Shown: positions 28,755 through 40,005, counted from the first letter of the stretch. The stretch: 64,000 nt of DNA from Sideroxydans sp. (GCA_024636935.1 JAGXGC010000007.1:1-64000), one strand, 5' to 3'. Program-made: numbers and translations. The notes: a model not told the origin generated them from the sequence alone.

Positions 28755-29369
28755 TCAGGCTGCTGCGCGGAGTTCTCTGTGGGCTGCCGTAATGATACGA
28801 ATAGCGGATCTAAGCAGGAGCAAGACCAGGCAAATCGCCACGAACAAATCCGGCCAGCCGGAATCGGTGATCCAAACGCCTATCGCTGCGATAAATACGG
28901 CTAGATTCGAGGCTATATCATTGCGTGAGCATTCCCACACGGAACTCATATTGATATCTTCTTCACGATGCCGCCACAACAGATAGAGGCAGATACCGTT
29001 TGCCGCTAGCCCAAGCAGGCTGAAAGCGCCCATCGTTTCAAAAATTGGCACTGACGGGTACATTAGCTTGTAAATGATCTGCGCAGTGACCACGAGCGCG
29101 CCGGCCAAAATGAGCATACCTTTGAACATCGCCACGCTCGCCTTGACCCGCTGGCCCCTTGATACTGCATAGATACTCAGGGCGTAAGTGAGGGCATCGC
29201 CAAGATTGTCTAGACTATCGGACATAAGCGCGACAGAGCCTGCATACAGTGCAGCGGCCACCACGACAAAGAACATCACAGCATTGATTGACAGAACCAT
29301 CTTCAGGGTCGTTCTTTGCCTTGCATGCAATGCATTCAGTTCACAACCGCTTTCGCAACAGCCGCTCAT
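28755..29369 (-). CDS. Cation diffusion facilitator (CDF) family transporter
   Basis: A 204-residue inner-membrane protein of the CDF family (proton-driven export of Zn, Co, Cd, Fe or Mn). The metal site in helix 2 is visible as SDSLDNLGDALTYA, and that of helix 5 as ECSRNDIASN. Six hydrophobic helices can be counted. The C-terminal cytoplasmic domain of larger CDF proteins is absent, so this is a short form. The N-terminus is Cys-rich (GCCESGCE), as in cobalt-zinc-cadmium type members, and may bind metal. ATG 29369 follows AAAGGTG; a TTG 15 bases upstream is less likely. It stands alone in the accessory segment. Confidence 0.87.
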   Translation of the reverse strand: MSGCCESGCELNALHARQRTTLKMVLSINAVMFFVVVAAALYAGSVALMSDSLDNLGDALTYALSIYAVSRGQRVKASVAMFKGMLILAGALVVTAQIIYKLMYPSVPIFETMGAFSLLGLAANGICLYLLWRHREEDINMSSVWECSRNDIASNLAVFIAAIGVWITDSGWPDLFVAICLVLLLLRSAIRIITAAHRELRAAA

Positions 29370-29919
29370 GGAGGCACCTTTCAAATGACTTCGGAATTAA
29401 GGAGGTAAGCGCGTTTATCGCTTGTGCTGGCAGTTCACCTTGGCGTATTCAGTATAGACAGCGAGTAACCGTGGATCTCAAAGCCGAGGTTGCTCGCCAC
29501 TTTTTCAGGCGCGCTTCGATATGTTATTGGAATGATTAAGGATAGACCACTGTTTTCCCAATGGCTGATTCTTAACGGTGAGCGGATGCTGTATATCACT
29601 GTCATGATTTTCCGCTTTGGCCGAAGACCTGCCTGTCTCTTCCTCGGCCTAAACGGTCATGCAGGTTATTTTTCTCAACGTCCCTTGACTAGCGAAAAGC
29701 AGACACAGAAGATTGATTAGCGAGTGTGGCTAGGATACGGGCGAATTTACATGGTATTTATCTTGACAGAAAATATAGATGGCAACATCGATATCCCATA
29801 GCTCCGCTATACTTTTTAAGTCGCAACCTCTTGTTACATCGATTGAGTCCATCGAATCAGTGCGAAGTATAAGATTAGTGATGTACGTTTTTTGCTGCCT
29901 TTTGCCTATTGGGTAAGTC
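29370..29919. other. Intergenic stretch before the cheR remnant, nothing recognised
   Basis: 550 bases between the CDF gene and the cheR pseudogene. It must hold the CDF promoter. Short ORFs on both strands have no recognisable product. A TTGACA at 29763 has no -10 box at the right distance. The region is AT-rich and looks like decayed or transferred DNA. Confidence 0.45.
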
Positions 29920-30476
29920 ATGAAAAATAACGCTTCACTTGAAGAACTTAATCAGCTGGTTGCGCAGCGTATCGGCATACACATTCCAGAGAGCGCACAA
30001 GGCAAATTGGAAGGAGTCTTGCGCGAGCGCACCTAGCTCCGTGGTTATCTGAAATTTAAGGAATATGAGGATTTCCTCGCGGGCGAACGATCGAAAGAAG
30101 AATGGGAGGAGCTTGCCCGAATCTTTACCACCGGTGAAACGTTCTTCTTTCGCGATCACGGTCAATTCGATCTGTTGCGATTGCGTCTGCTACCAGATCT
30201 GATCGCACAGCATCTTAACGATAAGACACTGCGCCAGTGGCGAGGAAGTCTATTCACTGGCTATGCTGCCGGATAAAAACGGCTGGGACATCTTGATCCT
30301 TGGAACTGACATCAACTCTGAGGCACTTGCCAAAGCGCATCGCGGCCACTATGGACATTGGTCATTTCGTATGATCCCGCCTGAAATTCAGCAACGTTAT
30401 TTTCAATCCGAAGCCACTCCGCAATCGAACGAGTGGGTTGTGAACGAACGCATCCGGTCCACAAAGTATGGATGTA
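29920..30476 (+). pseudogene. Broken CheR-type chemotaxis methyltransferase gene
   Basis: The start has a good ATG with GGGTAAG upstream. The frame reads as CheR: an N-terminal helical part, then FTTGETFFFRDHGQFDLL and LLPDLIAQ, the typical CheR 'T.ET.FFRD..F' element. An in-frame TAG interrupts codon 39 (30034-30036). After LRQW (ends 30240) the frame shifts: EEVYSLAML continues in the next frame from 30242, so the SAM-binding SAGCSSGE segment is missing. The rest (ILGTDINSEALAKA, then RYFQSEATPQSNEWVVNERI) stops near 30476, before the usual FDLILCRNVL motif. With a stop, a frameshifting deletion and a missing 3' end, it cannot make an active enzyme. CheR genes of this type often sit beside hybrid kinases, as here. 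Confidence 0.85.
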
Positions 30477-30527
30477 TTCACGGAACTGCTATATCCTCGA
30501 AGCAGCAGCCCCACAGGAGGACGCACG

Positions 30528-31379
30528 ATGTCAGCATCTGGTCAGTCCAGCAATCCGGCGTCGAGCAGACGACTCACTCCTGCGCGCGTTGCTGTGACTT
30601 ATGTGTTGTTCGCCTCGCTGTGGATCGTCGCATCCGGCCTGCTGCTGACATTCACCATAGCAGACCCGGTTGTCGAGAGCCGTATCGAAATGCTCAAAGG
30701 TCTGCTGTTCGTCTCCGTCACTGGGGGTTTGCTTTACCTGCTGCTTAAGGGCTGGCACGAATCAATGGGTGACATGGCAAGTGCACCGGCCAACGATCTT
30801 CATCCTCCTAAAACTTTCCACTTGGTGTTGTTGTTTGCTGTCGTAACGATGGTGGCGCCTCTGATCGGGCTGGCTGTCATAAAACTGTATGGACCGCAGA
30901 TCGAGCGCGAGGCTTATGCCAATTTGCAGGCCGTTGCCACACTGAAGGCGACGCAAATAGAAAATTGGATGAGTGAACGCAACGGGGATTCTATGGTGCT
31001 GTCCGCCGACAAGGATTTCGCCGCGCGGGTTGCTCGCTTCGTACATAACCGACACGATGTCGGCTTGTCCGCGCCCATTCAGGAACGGTTTGACAACCTG
31101 CGCACGGAATATGGTTATGGCAGCATCCTGTTGTTCGACACCAGCGGCAAGCTATTGCTCATTTCGGGCAAAGATGCGGATAACACCTCTGTCCTGCAAC
31201 AGCAATTGCGGCAGGTCGTGAGCAGCGGAAAGCTGCGAAGCGGTGACCTTTATCGTGATGAAAGCGGCAATATCCATCTGGACTGGTTAATCCCGATCTT
31301 CAGCACGGCCACACAAGATGAACGTCCGATCGGGTTGGTGGTATTGCGCGTCACGGCGCAAAAATTTATTTTCCGCTGA
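30528..31379 (+). pseudogene. N-terminal part of a hybrid histidine kinase, cut off by a frameshift
   Basis: 283 codons from ATG 30528, which has an ideal ribosome binding site (AGGAGG, 7 bases before). The product has two hydrophobic helices (about 20-42, 55-72), a third near 93-115, then an extracytoplasmic sensor region. It stops at TGA 31377 directly after a homopolymer-rich stretch (AAAAATTTATTTT). If one T is added there, translation goes on as [20 protein letters not shown] straight into the downstream kinase frame. The two ORFs are therefore one gene split by a one-base deletion, or by a sequencing error. If real, the sensor is separated from the kinase. Confidence 0.83.
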
Positions 31380-31423
31380 TCCGTACTTGGCCAACCGCCA
31401 GCGCCAGCGCAGAAACTTTACTG

Positions 31424-34400
31424 GTGCGAAGAGAGGGGGAATCTATCCTCTTCCTCAATGATCTGCGTCACCGCAAAGATGCCTCGCTGACATTGAAGCT
31501 GCCTTTGTCCCTCCCAGAATTGCCTGCCACCGTTGCCCTCAAGCATACCGAACCCGGCACGGTGCAGGGTCTGGATTACCGGGGCGAGGAGGTACTGGCC
31601 GCGTACCGTCCGGTGGGCGGGACAAACTGGCGTATCGTCGCCAAGATAGATCGTGGCGAAGTATTGGCGCCGTTGTGGCTCATGGTGACGTTGGTCAGTC
31701 TGATCGTGTTCTTCGCTATCGTTGTCGTCATCGCGGTACTGCTGATGCTTTGGCGCCAGCAGCAGCGCACCCACAAGCTGGAATTACGTACTCATGCAAT
31801 GGCGGTGATCGAGGAGAGTGAGCTGCGATACCGCACGCTGGCTGACTCTGGGCAGGCGTTGATCTGGACGGCAGGCACGGACAAGCTGTGTAATTACTTC
31901 AATCAGGTGTGGCTGGATTTCACCGGGCGCAGCCTTGAGCAGGAGATGGGTAACGGCTGGGCCGAAGGCGTACACCCGGACGATTTTCAGCGTTGTCTGG
32001 ACACCTATGTGACAGCTTTCGACCGCCGCGAAAGATTTAGCATGGACTACCGCTTGCGTCGTCACGATGGTGAGTATCGCTGGTTACAGGATGATGGTTG
32101 CCCCCGTCATAACAGCGCAGGCGAGTTCATCGGCTACATCGGCTACTGTTTGGATATCACCGGGCGCAAGACCGATGAAGCGAAGATCCGGCGCCTGAGC
32201 CAGCTTTATGCCGTCTTGAGCCAGTGCAACAAGGCTATCGTACGCTGTACCAGTGACGAGGAATTATTTCCACAGATCTGTTCTGATGCAGTGCAATACG
32301 GCGGCATGAAAATGGCCTGGATCGGTCTGGTGGATGAGACCGGCAAGCAGCTCAAGGTTGCCGCCGCCTTTGGCGACGACACGGGCTACCTGAAAGACAT
32401 ACACATCTTCCTCGATGCGAACGATGCCAACGGGCGCGGCCCGACCGGTGTCGCCGTTCGTGAGAACCAGCCCTACTGGTGCCAAGACTTCCAACATGAT
32501 CCAAACACTGCTCCTTGGCGAGAACGCGGGACACTCCCCAACTGGGGGGCATCGGCTGCATTACCTTTGCTGCGGGAAGGTATCGTTATCGGCGCGCTCA
32601 CCTTGTATGCAGGTGAGATGAATGCCTTTGACGAAGATGTGCGCGAATTGCTGGAAGAAATGGCAATGGACATCAATTTCGCGCTGGACAATTTTGCCCA
32701 CGAAACACGGCGCGCACTTGCCGAAAGCGAAGCCCGCTTGCTGGCACAGCGACTCACGCTGGCGACCGATGCCTCAGCCATTGGTATCTGGGACTGGGAT
32801 CTACAAACGGATAGATGGTTCGCCACTTCCACTTATTTCACCATGCTGGGGTACGCCGCCGATGAAGGTTTTTCCGATCGGACACGCTGGCTTGACCGCC
32901 TCCATCCCGATGACAGGAATGCCGTGGCTGAAAAGATCCAGGCGGTGCTTGCTAGTAATGTCGCCCCCTACCAGTATGAAGCGCGGATGCAACATGCCGA
33001 CGGTAGTTACCATTGGATCAGCGTGGTTGGGCGCGTGGCCGAACGTGATGCCGGTGGCAAGGCGCTGCGTATGCTCGGAGTGCGCATGGACATCACCAAG
33101 CTCAAGAAAACGGCCCAGGCGCTGGCAGAAAAAGAACATCGCCTGCGCACCCTGTTGGACACCATACCCGATCTGACCTGGTTGAAAGATGCTGAAGGCG
33201 TCTATATGAGTTGCAATCCGAGGTTCGAGCGTTTCTTTGGTGCGACTGAAGAGAACATCGTCGGCAAGACCGATTACGATTTTGTGGATAAGGAACAAGC
33301 GGGCCTTTTTCTCCAGAATGACCGCATTGCCATGGCGGCAGGCAAGCCCAGTATCAACGAGGAATGGCTGGTCTTCGCCGACGATGGCCATCGCGAACTG
33401 GTGGAAGTTGTCAAAACACCGGTGTACGACGATCAGGGAAAGTTGATCGGCGTACTGGGCATCGCGCGCGACATCACTGATCGCAAGCAGGCGGAAAAGG
33501 CCTTGCATGATTCGCGCGAAAATCTGAGCCGGCTGCTCAATTCGATGGCCGAGGGTGCTTACGGTGTGGACACCGAGGGCAATTGCACTTTCGTCAACCG
33601 CGCCTTCCTGCAATTGATGGGTTACCAGAATGAGGATGAGCTGCTGGGGCGGCACATCCACGAACTCATCCATCATTCCCATCCCGATGGCTCGCCTTGC
33701 TTAGCGGACGAATGCCAAATGTACCGCGCGTTTCAACTTCAGCAACAGGTCAATGTTGCCGACGAAGTATTCTGGCGCAAAGACGGTGTCGCGCTTCCGG
33801 TTGAATACTGGTCGCCCCCGATCATTGCCGACGGCGTGGTGTTGGGTGCGATCGCGACCTTCGTAGATATCACCGAGCGCAAAAAGGGGCGTGCCGCAGA
33901 GGATCGTTATCGCCGCCTGTTCGAGTCGGCCAAAGATGGCATTCTGATTCTGGATGCCGGAACCGGTTTGATCGTGGATGCGAATCCGTTCATGAGCAGC
34001 TTGCTGAGCTATACGCATGAAGAGTTGCTTGAAAAGCATGTCTGGGAACTCGGCTTCCTGAAAAATGTCGTGGCCAATCAGGATAGATTTCTGGAATTGC
34101 AGCAACAGGACTATGTGCGCTATGAAGACCTCCCGCTGGAAACTGCGCAGGGGAAAACCAAATATGTGGAATTCATCAGCAATGTTTATAGGGTGGGCGG
34201 CAACAGCGTGATCCAATGCAATATTCGCGACATCACAGAACGCAGGCAGGCGGAAGAATCGCTACGCAAACTCTCTCTGGCGGTCGCGCAGAGTCCCAGC
34301 TCCATTGTCATCACCGACCTTGATGCAAAGATCGAGTACGCCAATGACGCTTTTGTCAAAGCGACCGGCTACACTCTGGATGAGGTCAAAGGGCAGAACC

Positions 34401-37372
34401 CGCGAATTCTGCAATCCGGCAAAACCCCCAAGGCGACTTACGAGGATATGTGGGCGCACTTGCGGCGTGGCGAGGTTTGGAAAGGCGAGCTCATCAACCA
34501 GCGCAAGGACGGCAGCGAATATATAGAGTCGGCGTTGCTTTCACCGGTGCGCCAAGCCGACGGTAGCGTGACACACTACCTTGCAATCAAGGATGACATC
34601 ACCCAGTTCAAACAGGCGCAGGAGGCGATTTACAAGCTCAACGAAGAGCTGGAAGATAAAGTGCTGGCGCGCACTGCCGACCTGGAACATGCGCGGCTCG
34701 ATGCAGAGCAAGCCAACCGCGCCAAATCTGATTTTCTTTCTACCATGAGTCACGAGATACGCACGCCGATGAACGGTGTGATCGGCATGGTCGATGTATT
34801 ACAACAAAGTAGCTTGAATGGCTCGCAAATAGAGATGGTCAACATCATCCACGATTCTGCTTTTGGCCTGCTGACCATCATTGACGACATTCTAGACTTC
34901 TCCAAGATCGAAGCTGGCAAGCTGCAGGTTGAAAGCCTGCCCATGAATGTCCCTGGTGTGGTGGAGGGTATATGCGAAACGCTGGATCACATGGCGGTCA
35001 AAAAGAATGTGGAGTTGACGCTGTTTACCGATCCGTCTCTGCCGACAGCGGTGATGGGCGACTCGGGCCGATTGCGCCAGATACTGGTCAATCTGGCGAA
35101 CAACGCCATCAAATTCTCCTGCGGACAGGATAGGCAGGCAAGGGTGTCGGTACGCGCCATATTGACTGCAGAAGATACTTCGGCGACGCCGAAGAAGATC
35201 GAAGTGGCGTTTCATGTGTCAGACAATGGCATCGGCATCGATGCAGAAACCCAGGCGCGATTGTTTAGGCCATTCACTCAGGCAGATACTTCCACCACTA
35301 GGAATTTTGGCGGCACCGGATTGGGATTGGCTATCAGCCGCCAATTGGCCAATATCATGGGCGGCGATATATCGCTGCAGAGCGTACCGGGCGAAGGAAC
35401 GGTTTTCACAGTACGTATTCCGTTTGATCTGTCGGCGAATCGATCACCAGCCGATGAAAAGTCATCGCCGGTGGCGGGGCTGAGCTGCCTGGTGGTGGGA
35501 GGTGAAAATAGCATGGCCGCAGACATGACGGCTTATCTCGCTCACGCGGGGGCGATGGTCGAGCAGCTTGAAGATTTGACCTTTATCCCTCAATGGATAG
35601 ACAGATGCCTACCCGGATCGCATACATTGGTGATCGATAGCGAGGGGGGTTCGGCTCCGCTTGATGCGTTACGCTCCGCAGCATGTACTCGATCCGAATT
35701 GGATATTCGTTTTGTCGTCATTGGGCGTGGTTCGCGCAGGCAGAGTCGGCGCGAAGCGCCAGACCTGGTCATTCTCGATGGAGAGGTGATGCACCGTAAG
35801 GCGTTTTTGAATGCAGTGGCGGTTGCAGGCGGGCGCATCAAGGAACTAGATGTGGCCGATCAGCACGACGATGCCGGAGATATATCCAAGCCGTTGTCGC
35901 GCGACGAGGCGCGCAGCCGAGGCAGGCTGATCCTGATCGCTGAAGACAACGAGATCAATCAGAAGGTGATTGAAAAACAGCTCACGCTGCTCGGGCATAC
36001 CGCAGATATCGTCACCAACGGGCGCGAAGCGCTGGCGAGCTGGCAAAGCGGTGATTACAGCTTGCTAATCACCGATCTGCACATGCCGGAGATGGATGGC
36101 TACGAACTGACCTCGAATATACGCGCTGCCGAAAGTGGCGACAATCGCATCCCTATCGTCGCCTTTACCGCCAATGCGCTCAAAGGAGAGGCCGAACATT
36201 GTCGAGAGATCGGTATGGACGACTATTTGAGCAAACCAGTGCAATTGGCGAATCTGAAAGCGATGCTGGAGAAGTGGTTGCCGGTTTCCGCCGAGTCTCG
36301 TCTCCCGAATGACGATGAGGGAGCTGGTCCCGTATCCTTTGCGGGTGACACAGTTGTGGCAGGTGCAGCTGCTACAACGGGGACTGCGCGACCTTCACTA
36401 CCTGTTCATAAAAGGCGATCGGGCAAGGCCAAAGCGAAGTCGGCCGCCATGAATGAGTACCTGCAAGAGTTCTATGTACAACGGGCGGAACTGGAGATGC
36501 AGGGAGAGAATCTGCAGCAAGCCAACGATGCTCTGGAAGAGTCACGCGATCGCTATATGGATCTCTACGAGTTCGCCAAGATCGGTTATCTTACCCTTTC
36601 CTATACCACTGGCATGATCGTCGAGGCTAACCTAGGTTGTGCTAACTTGCTCGGGGTGGAACGCGGGAAACTGATACATGACCGGTTCGATCATTTTGTT
36701 GCCCCCGCAAGTATCGAGCATTGGCATCGATTATTCATCCAAACAAAGAAGATCGAGTATGTGTCTGTTAATCTGCAGCTTCAGCGCAGCGACGGCTCGA
36801 GCTTCAATGCCCATATCAATTGCCAGCGCAAGCAGGACGAGCAGCTCCGTATCACGATCACCGATCTGTCTGAATACGGGGGCGACGGGACAGATCGACC
36901 TTCTGTACCACATGACGATACGGGGGAGGGTAGTTCACCCTTCGACATGACTAGCGACTTACCCACTGGCGGGCTTGGCCGAATACCTAGTAGTTCCGCC
37001 AAGCCTGGATCGCACGGACTTCAATCCACATCGCCCATACCGGTCGATGTGAATGTACTTAAAAAATTAGTCGGTGACGACGAAGCGATCATTCGTGACT
37101 TCCTGCACGACTTCAGTACCAGTGCAGGGCAGACGGCGGCGGAATTGCAGGCAAGTTTCAAGCGCGGTGATGCGCAGCAGGTGAGTGCGCTGGCGCACCG
37201 CTTGAAATCCTCTTCCCGTTCGATGGGGGCACTGGCGCTGGGTGAGTTGTGCGCCGGGATGGAGCAGGCAGGGAAGTCTGGCGATACAGAGGCGTTGGCA
37301 CTGCTATTGCCAAAGTTCCTGGCGGAAATATCTGCTGTGGAGGAGTATCTGACAACCTTGTTGAAGGATTGA
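31424..37372 (+). CDS. Giant hybrid histidine kinase, main part (six PAS, GAF, HisKA, HATPase, receivers, HPt)
   Basis: 1982 codons from a GTG at 31424; coding homology starts upstream of it, at the frameshift. Order: rest of the periplasmic sensor, a membrane helix (about 86-112), PAS (129-245), GAF (258-420), five more PAS (about 441, 572, 700, 827 and 950 onward), HisKA with phospho-His H1110 ([13 protein letters not shown]), HATPase (NLANNAIKF near 1222, [13 protein letters not shown] near 1295), a degenerate receiver lacking the phospho-Asp (about 1350-1460), a normal receiver with D1551 ([13 protein letters not shown]), a further PAS (about 1700-1800), and a C-terminal HPt with H1925 ([15 protein letters not shown]). 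It can run a full phosphorelay. The receiver proteins downstream, 54 bases on, are the likely targets. Confidence 0.9.
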   Translation: MRREGESILFLNDLRHRKDASLTLKLPLSLPELPATVALKHTEPGTVQGLDYRGEEVLAAYRPVGGTNWRIVAKIDRGEVLAPLWLMVTLVSLIVFFAIVVVIAVLLMLWRQQQRTHKLELRTHAMAVIEESELRYRTLADSGQALIWTAGTDKLCNYFNQVWLDFTGRSLEQEMGNGWAEGVHPDDFQRCLDTYVTAFDRRERFSMDYRLRRHDGEYRWLQDDGCPRHNSAGEFIGYIGYCLDITGRKTDEAKIRRLSQLYAVLSQCNKAIVRCTSDEELFPQICSDAVQYGGMKMAWIGLVDETGKQLKVAAAFGDDTGYLKDIHIFLDANDANGRGPTGVAVRENQPYWCQDFQHDPNTAPWRERGTLPNWGASAALPLLREGIVIGALTLYAGEMNAFDEDVRELLEEMAMDINFALDNFAHETRRALAESEARLLAQRLTLATDASAIGIWDWDLQTDRWFATSTYFTMLGYAADEGFSDRTRWLDRLHPDDRNAVAEKIQAVLASNVAPYQYEARMQHADGSYHWISVVGRVAERDAGGKALRMLGVRMDITKLKKTAQALAEKEHRLRTLLDTIPDLTWLKDAEGVYMSCNPRFERFFGATEENIVGKTDYDFVDKEQAGLFLQNDRIAMAAGKPSINEEWLVFADDGHRELVEVVKTPVYDDQGKLIGVLGIARDITDRKQAEKALHDSRENLSRLLNSMAEGAYGVDTEGNCTFVNRAFLQLMGYQNEDELLGRHIHELIHHSHPDGSPCLADECQMYRAFQLQQQVNVADEVFWRKDGVALPVEYWSPPIIADGVVLGAIATFVDITERKKGRAAEDRYRRLFESAKDGILILDAGTGLIVDANPFMSSLLSYTHEELLEKHVWELGFLKNVVANQDRFLELQQQDYVRYEDLPLETAQGKTKYVEFISNVYRVGGNSVIQCNIRDITERRQAEESLRKLSLAVAQSPSSIVITDLDAKIEYANDAFVKATGYTLDEVKGQNPRILQSGKTPKATYEDMWAHLRRGEVWKGELINQRKDGSEYIESALLSPVRQADGSVTHYLAIKDDITQFKQAQEAIYKLNEELEDKVLARTADLEHARLDAEQANRAKSDFLSTMSHEIRTPMNGVIGMVDVLQQSSLNGSQIEMVNIIHDSAFGLLTIIDDILDFSKIEAGKLQVESLPMNVPGVVEGICETLDHMAVKKNVELTLFTDPSLPTAVMGDSGRLRQILVNLANNAIKFSCGQDRQARVSVRAILTAEDTSATPKKIEVAFHVSDNGIGIDAETQARLFRPFTQADTSTTRNFGGTGLGLAISRQLANIMGGDISLQSVPGEGTVFTVRIPFDLSANRSPADEKSSPVAGLSCLVVGGENSMAADMTAYLAHAGAMVEQLEDLTFIPQWIDRCLPGSHTLVIDSEGGSAPLDALRSAACTRSELDIRFVVIGRGSRRQSRREAPDLVILDGEVMHRKAFLNAVAVAGGRIKELDVADQHDDAGDISKPLSRDEARSRGRLILIAEDNEINQKVIEKQLTLLGHTADIVTNGREALASWQSGDYSLLITDLHMPEMDGYELTSNIRAAESGDNRIPIVAFTANALKGEAEHCREIGMDDYLSKPVQLANLKAMLEKWLPVSAESRLPNDDEGAGPVSFAGDTVVAGAAATTGTARPSLPVHKRRSGKAKAKSAAMNEYLQEFYVQRAELEMQGENLQQANDALEESRDRYMDLYEFAKIGYLTLSYTTGMIVEANLGCANLLGVERGKLIHDRFDHFVAPASIEHWHRLFIQTKKIEYVSVNLQLQRSDGSSFNAHINCQRKQDEQLRITITDLSEYGGDGTDRPSVPHDDTGEGSSPFDMTSDLPTGGLGRIPSSSAKPGSHGLQSTSPIPVDVNVLKKLVGDDEAIIRDFLHDFSTSAGQTAAELQASFKRGDAQQVSALAHRLKSSSRSMGALALGELCAGMEQAGKSGDTEALALLLPKFLAEISAVEEYLTTLLKD

Positions 37373-37426
37373 TCGCCCGTCGGGCAGACTCGTAGCTGCA
37401 TGGGATAAAGTGAGATAGGGATATTA

Positions 37427-38641
37427 ATGTCACGCCAATACGCAATCAAGATCGCAGTGGTCGATGATGATCCTGTTATGAACAAGTTAATCGCCCGCAT
37501 GTTGGGCAACCTTGGACATACTTCCGTGACGCTTTGGGAAAATAGTCAAGCGGTCCTCGCACTTATCGATGATCCGGACACCTCCCCAGATCTGCTTATA
37601 CTGGATTTGAATATGCCCGGGATGGACGGACTTGAGTTCATTCGCCATCTGGGCGAACGGCACTACTCAGGCAGTGTCATCCTGTTCAGTGGTGAAGGTG
37701 AGCCATTGCTGCTGGCAGCCAGAAAACTTGCTCTTTCACATGACATCGAGATACTGGGCTACCTGATCAAGCCGCCGGCTCCGGAAGATCTGGCGGCGTT
37801 GTTCGAAAAGGTAGGGGCGCCAGTGGGCTCACACGCGGTGAAGAAAGTCTACAGCGCGGACGAAGTGCGCACTGCCATCGCCGGCGGTGAGATGGTCAAT
37901 TACTACCAACCCAAGGTCGCGACTGGAAGTGGTCTGGTGGTGGGGGTGGAGGCGTTGGTGCGCTGGCAGCATCCCGATGACGGGATATTGTTGCCCGAAC
38001 GATTCATCGGTGTGGCCGAGGCGCACGGTTTGATAGGCGACCTTGATGTGTCGGTGCTTGCCAATGCGCTGGCACACGTCAAGCAGTGGCAGGATGAGGG
38101 GAGCGTGATTTCGCTCTCCGTCAATGTGTCGGCCAAGAACCTCGCCTCCCCTGAATTCGCCGATATCGTGGCGAAGGTCGCGGCGGATGCAGGTGTGCCG
38201 CCGCAGAGGGTGGCGTTGGAAGTATCGGAAAGGCTTTTGATGCAGGAAGATCAGCGCGCCTTGATCGAAAATATGGCGCGGTTGTACCTGAAGCGTTTTC
38301 GACTCTCTATCGATGAGTACGGCATTCTGAGCGTTCCCATGAACCGGTTGCGTGACTTGCCCATCGATGAACTCAAGATCTGCATGAAAGTGGTACATGC
38401 TGCTTGGGCAGACGGTGACTTGCTTACGGAGTACAAGGACTGTCTGGCTCAAGCCAGAGATTTGAATGTGGAAGTCGTGGCTGTGGGAATTGAAGATATG
38501 GATGATTGGAACTTCGTGCGCCGCAAATGGAATGAGTCGGATCGTGCACAGGGTCATTTCATTGCCAAGCCTATGCCTGCTGAAGATTTTCCGGTATGGC
38601 TGATGGACTGGCACAAGCGATTGTCTGCCGGATTCAAATGA
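37427..38641 (+). CDS. Response regulator with a degenerate EAL domain
   Basis: 404 residues: an N-terminal receiver with VVDDDP and phospho-Asp D60 (LILDLNMPGMDG), then an EAL domain with GVEALVRWQHP. Several catalytic residues are lost: the DDFG pair reads IDEYG, the Asp after the catalytic Lys is Cys (LKICMKV), and AEGVE reads AVGIE, so the second-half Glu is gone. The protein is probably not a phosphodiesterase but a c-di-GMP binding or protein-interaction output. It is a close tandem paralogue of the next gene, which keeps these residues. Its ATG follows AGGGATATTA, and it lies 54 bases after the hybrid kinase gene. Confidence 0.9.
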   Translation: MSRQYAIKIAVVDDDPVMNKLIARMLGNLGHTSVTLWENSQAVLALIDDPDTSPDLLILDLNMPGMDGLEFIRHLGERHYSGSVILFSGEGEPLLLAARKLALSHDIEILGYLIKPPAPEDLAALFEKVGAPVGSHAVKKVYSADEVRTAIAGGEMVNYYQPKVATGSGLVVGVEALVRWQHPDDGILLPERFIGVAEAHGLIGDLDVSVLANALAHVKQWQDEGSVISLSVNVSAKNLASPEFADIVAKVAADAGVPPQRVALEVSERLLMQEDQRALIENMARLYLKRFRLSIDEYGILSVPMNRLRDLPIDELKICMKVVHAAWADGDLLTEYKDCLAQARDLNVEVVAVGIEDMDDWNFVRRKWNESDRAQGHFIAKPMPAEDFPVWLMDWHKRLSAGFK

Positions 38642-38796
38642 TGCATTTCGGCCTTCTCTTGAATTGATGAGTGACGATCTCATCCAGGCGGGGTTGGTGG
38701 GGCATAGTCGGCACAGTCAACGGCGTGCTGTTTGTTGTGCGTCCTTGTGGCAGCGCTATATGAATGAGGGAGAGATAGGGGCAACAAGGTGTGACT

Positions 38797-40005
38797 ATGA
38801 AACTTGAGATGAAGATTCTTGCACTGGATGACGATCCGCTCTTGCTTAAGGTGATCAAGCGCATGCTGTCCAATCTTGGCTGCCAAATCGCCACCTGCGA
38901 CAATGGCCAGGATGCACTGGAATTTATCGGCAGTCGCGACGATAACCCCGATCTGATTCTGCTGGATCTGAACATGCCGAAAATGGACGGACTTGAATTC
39001 GTGCGCCACCTGGTCGAACGCAAATTTTTCGGCAGTCTGATCCTGCTCAGTGGCGAAGATGAGCGCATGCAGCAGGCTGCCGAAAAACTGGCAAGAGCAC
39101 ATCAAATCACCGTGCTGGGGCATCTTCACAAACCAGCCTCGTCCGAAAAATTGGCGGAACTGATCGGTCAATGGCAACCCCCGCAGCACATTGCACCGCA
39201 TGCGGTGAGGAAAGTATACGGCGCAGATGAGTTGCGAGCGGCGATCGCCAATGGCGAGCTGGTCAACCACTATCAACCCAAAGTGCGGGTTCAGAGCGGG
39301 TGGGTAATGGGGGTGGAGACGCTGGTGCGCTGGCAGCATCCAACGGATGGCTTGGTGTTTCCGGATCAGTTCATCGGAGTGGCAGAAGAGTTCGGACTGA
39401 TTGACGACCTGACTCTCGTTGTATTGAGGAATGCCCTGCATCAGGCTTGTGTTTGGCGCGATTCTGGGCTGGATCTGTTGGTGGCGGTCAATCTGTCGAT
39501 GGACAATCTAACCTCTACGAAATATGTGGATGTAGTGTCTGCACTGGCAGCGGATATAGGGGCTTTGCCACAAATGTTGGAGTTGGAAGTGACTGAGACA
39601 CGGCTGATGCACGACTTGCGTATTCCGCTGGAGATCTTGACACGCTTGCGCATGAAGCGGTTCAGACTTTCTATTGATGACTTTGGTACAGGGCATTCTT
39701 CACTGGCGCAGTTGCGCGACCTACCGTTCGACGAGCTTAAGATCGATCAAAGTTTTGTGCATGGTGCCGGAAGCAACGAGAAGTTGCAGGCGATGTTCGA
39801 TTCCAGTCTCCGCTTGGCAAAAGAGCTTGAATTGGAGGCGGTCGCGGAAGGAGTCGAAGATCAGGCGGATTGGGACTTTGTACGCAAATCAGGGTGCGAC
39901 ATCGCCCAAGGGTATTTTATCGCGAAGGCGATGCCTGCGGCGGATCTGCCTGAATGGATAGTAAGTTGGGAGCAGAGGTTTCATGTCTTGAACAGTCAGC
40001 ATTGA
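38797..40005 (+). CDS. Response regulator with an active-type EAL phosphodiesterase domain
   Basis: 402 residues: receiver with LDDDP and D57 (LLDLNMPKMDG), then an EAL domain. The EAL motif reads ETL (GVETLVRWQHP), but the metal and catalytic residues are present: AVNLSMDNL, LEVTET, SIDDFGTGHSSL, LKIDQSF, AEGVED, AQGYFIAK. It should hydrolyse c-di-GMP when phosphorylated or de-phosphorylated by the nearby kinase. ATG 38797 (AAGGTG upstream) is preferred over GTG 38791. The two receiver-EAL genes arose by tandem duplication; this copy has kept the enzyme. Confidence 0.91.
   Translation: MKLEMKILALDDDPLLLKVIKRMLSNLGCQIATCDNGQDALEFIGSRDDNPDLILLDLNMPKMDGLEFVRHLVERKFFGSLILLSGEDERMQQAAEKLARAHQITVLGHLHKPASSEKLAELIGQWQPPQHIAPHAVRKVYGADELRAAIANGELVNHYQPKVRVQSGWVMGVETLVRWQHPTDGLVFPDQFIGVAEEFGLIDDLTLVVLRNALHQACVWRDSGLDLLVAVNLSMDNLTSTKYVDVVSALAADIGALPQMLELEVTETRLMHDLRIPLEILTRLRMKRFRLSIDDFGTGHSSLAQLRDLPFDELKIDQSFVHGAGSNEKLQAMFDSSLRLAKELELEAVAEGVEDQADWDFVRKSGCDIAQGYFIAKAMPAADLPEWIVSWEQRFHVLNSQH

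Noticed and set aside
29763..29813. Promoter with TTGACA and TATACT
   Set aside because: The two boxes are about 39 bases apart instead of 16-18, so they do not form one promoter.
30263..30748. Separate 161-codon gene
   Set aside because: Its first part is the middle of the broken cheR gene, and its later part is an out-of-frame reading of the kinase start.
31355..31380. Programmed -1 ribosomal frameshift site in the kinase
   Set aside because: The downstream frame is at -1, but no in-frame X XXY YYZ slippery heptamer is present, and no stem-loop was evident after it. Mutation or sequencing error is simpler.
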